From Colwellia sp. (GTDB lineage: Bacteria > Pseudomonadota > Gammaproteobacteria > Enterobacterales > Alteromonadaceae), in assembly GCA_003521815.1 (NCBI GenBank), contig DPHE01000049.1:1-13923 (forward strand): a DNA stretch of 13,923 bases, written 5' to 3'. A program made the position numbers and the translations under genes. Positions within the stretch are counted from its first letter, which is position 1, and each line of letters opens with the position of its first letter. Of this stretch, positions 12,772 through 13,923 are shown in pieces. Below the pieces are notes generated by a model. That model did not search any database. It worked only from the letters and a program-made list of their open reading frames with translations, and was not told where the DNA came from.

Positions 12772-13285
12772 ACATTAAGGCATCATAATTAATTTCTGCA
12801 AAGCTTATTACTTTCCCACCAAACTCTTTGGTAAATGCTTGCGCATCACTTTGCTGACTAAAACTGGCTAGAGTTTTACCCATAGCACCCGTTTTTTCTG
12901 AGTCCAAAACATACCACGCTGTTTTAGCATCAATAAAAAATTTGTCATCAATACTGTCACTACCCCAAGGCATTTTACTCATATCGTGTACAAGAATTTG
13001 CGCAACATTGCGTTTGTTTTCAGGATCTAAATAGTAACTAAACATATCAAGCGTTGAACAAAATTTAAAAACCTTATCTCCCATTTCTTTACGAAACACT
13101 TCACCTTTAGGTCCATCGAAACGGGTAATTAACATGCCACATAAATGACATTCATCTCCAGACTCCATAGCGACCGCTTTATGTAGCATTTGTTTTTTTT
13201 CTGCCTTGTCAGAGCACGATATTAACGAAGTCACTGCGATAGTAAACACAGTAATGAAGGTTAGTGATTTATAAAGTTTCATCAT
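12770..13285 (-). CDS. nosL: Nitrous oxide reductase maturation lipoprotein NosL
   Basis: This 171-residue copper chaperone supplies Cu(I) for assembly of the copper sites of nitrous oxide reductase (NosZ) in the periplasm. The N-terminus is a lipoprotein signal (KLYKSLTFITVFTIAVTSLISC) with lipobox Leu-Ile-Ser-Cys, Cys24 being lipidated. The family motif ECHLCGMLI (Cys46, Cys49, Met51) provides copper ligands. KVFKFCSTLDMFSYYLDP (71-88) is the second NosL signature. The C-terminus GKVISFAEINYDALM is normal for the family, so nosL itself appears complete. A weak GAGAA precedes the ATG pair at 13285/13282. It follows nosY by 20 nt, matching the usual nosDFYL order, and is surely part of that operon. 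Confidence 0.93.
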   Translation of the reverse strand: MMKLYKSLTFITVFTIAVTSLISCSDKAEKKQMLHKAVAMESGDECHLCGMLITRFDGPKGEVFRKEMGDKVFKFCSTLDMFSYYLDPENKRNVAQILVHDMSKMPWGSDSIDDKFFIDAKTAWYVLDSEKTGAMGKTLASFSQQSDAQAFTKEFGGKVISFAEINYDALM

Positions 13286-13305
13286 AAAAATTCTCGATAA
13301 ATAGA

Positions 13306-13923
13306 TTAAAGTGTTTTTTTCTTAAAAATAAAAATAGCGACCGTTAACGGTAAAACAACCCAAGCGACTAAGGCCGATAATAACTGAAATTGCGATAAAC
13401 TGGCATTGATGGCCACAGCTAATGAACCATTTACATCACGGCTGTCTAGCCCTGATAGATTAACTAATCGGAAAATATCAGTCGGGTTTAGCATCATTAA
13501 CTGCGTTAAACCTTGTTGCGTAACACCGCCTTCAACTCCCACTAATAAAGCGAGTAATGCTAAATCAAATGCAAGAGCAAACAAGAACCAAGTAATCAAC
13601 GCAAAGCCTGCTGCTTTGGATTTTTCACTCACAGAAAGACTAATGATATAAGATATAGCAGTAAAGCTTAACCCCAATAATATTGCACTGATGATAAACA
13701 AACCAAACGCACTAAAAATGTCAGTATCTCCTAACTGGAAATATAACAACAAAGCAGATGCACCAAAACCAAGGAACGTAGCAAGAGCAATAATGCCCCC
13801 TTGCCCAATAAATTTACCTAATAACAATTGGCTTTTACCTAAAGGGTACGTGAGTAATAATAGCAAAGTACCACTTTCTTGTTCACCAACAAAACTGTCA
13901 TAACTGAGTAATAAAGCAATGAG
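13306..13923 (-). CDS. nosY: NosY-type ABC-2 transporter permease, 5' end outside window
   Basis: These are the C-terminal 205 residues of a multi-span inner-membrane protein, the permease partner of the ATPase NosF in the nos system. NosDFY delivers material (sulfur and/or copper-cluster assembly) for NosZ in the periplasm. The frame is open to the window edge. The visible part starts LIALLLSYDSFVGEQESGTL and continues LLLLLTYPLGKSQLLLGKFI, the typical ABC-2 cytosolic coupling segment. About four transmembrane segments follow (near visible residues 41-61, 70-95, 105-130 and 180-200). A periplasmic loop with LNPTDIFRLVNLSG is typical of NosY. It ends FIFKKKTL. Full-length NosY is ~275 residues, so about 70 are missing. 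The nosY call rests on the adjacent nosL as well as sequence. Confidence 0.9.
   Translation of the reverse strand, partial: LIALLLSYDSFVGEQESGTLLLLLTYPLGKSQLLLGKFIGQGGIIALATFLGFGASALLLYFQLGDTDIFSAFGLFIISAILLGLSFTAISYIISLSVSEKSKAAGFALITWFLFALAFDLALLALLVGVEGGVTQQGLTQLMMLNPTDIFRLVNLSGLDSRDVNGSLAVAINASLSQFQLLSALVAWVVLPLTVAIFIFKKKTL

Noticed and set aside
13406..13903. Plus-strand frames of 81 and 70 codons over nosY
   Set aside because: They are antisense to a recognisable permease and rich in Asn/Pro/Lys, as expected of shadows of membrane-protein genes.
1..13923. CRISPR arrays, tRNA/rRNA genes, insertion sequences, phage or defence modules
   Set aside because: I saw no regularly spaced repeats, no cloverleaf-like or rRNA sequence, no transposase or integrase, and no terminal inverted repeats with target duplications on either strand.

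Overview
The window looks like chromosomal DNA of a marine gammaproteobacterium of the Alteromonadales, most likely Colwellia or Thalassotalea-like. This rests on low GC, the protein style and the gene content; no database search was possible. Most genes are housekeeping and closely packed, separated by short AT-rich gaps that hold stem-loops.

Layout. Positions 1-808 hold the 3' end of acnB (aconitase B), followed by a structured palindromic element and a terminator. Then comes trhO (tRNA U34 hydroxylase, +), which converges on a minus-strand pair: a two-TM potassium-channel-like protein and topB (topoisomerase III, read from a TTG start). A roughly 780-bp interval follows. It contains no long gene but does hold a perfect 16-bp inverted repeat and a well-supported 55-codon minus-strand gene of unknown function. 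After it come a one-domain RRM RNA-binding protein (+), a bidirectional terminator, and fabY (initiating beta-ketoacyl-ACP synthase, -). fabY is divergent from a GlxA-type AraC regulator (+), and their shared intergenic region carries a 21-bp-spaced direct repeat. Downstream are a dimeric-type dUTPase, a terminator, mtnN (MTA/SAH nucleosidase) and a periplasmic rhodanese. Next is a TRIC/YadS-family membrane protein gene that is interrupted by two in-frame stops.

The right end is on the minus strand. In transcription order it holds nosY (partial) and nosL from a nitrous oxide reductase maturation cluster, then a 5'-truncated DUF4136-like ORF lying in frame behind the nosL stop codon, then an RraB-family protein.

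Functional links. nosY and nosL imply that nosZ, nosD and nosF lie just beyond the right edge. fabY with its divergent regulator forms a small fatty-acid-initiation locus. dUTPase, mtnN and topB are nucleotide, methyl-cycle and DNA maintenance functions with no obvious common operon. I did not find a convincing novel multi-gene system. The most interesting points are the twice-interrupted TRIC gene, the nosL/DUF4136 in-frame junction, the overlooked small gene, and the candidate operator between fabY and the AraC regulator.
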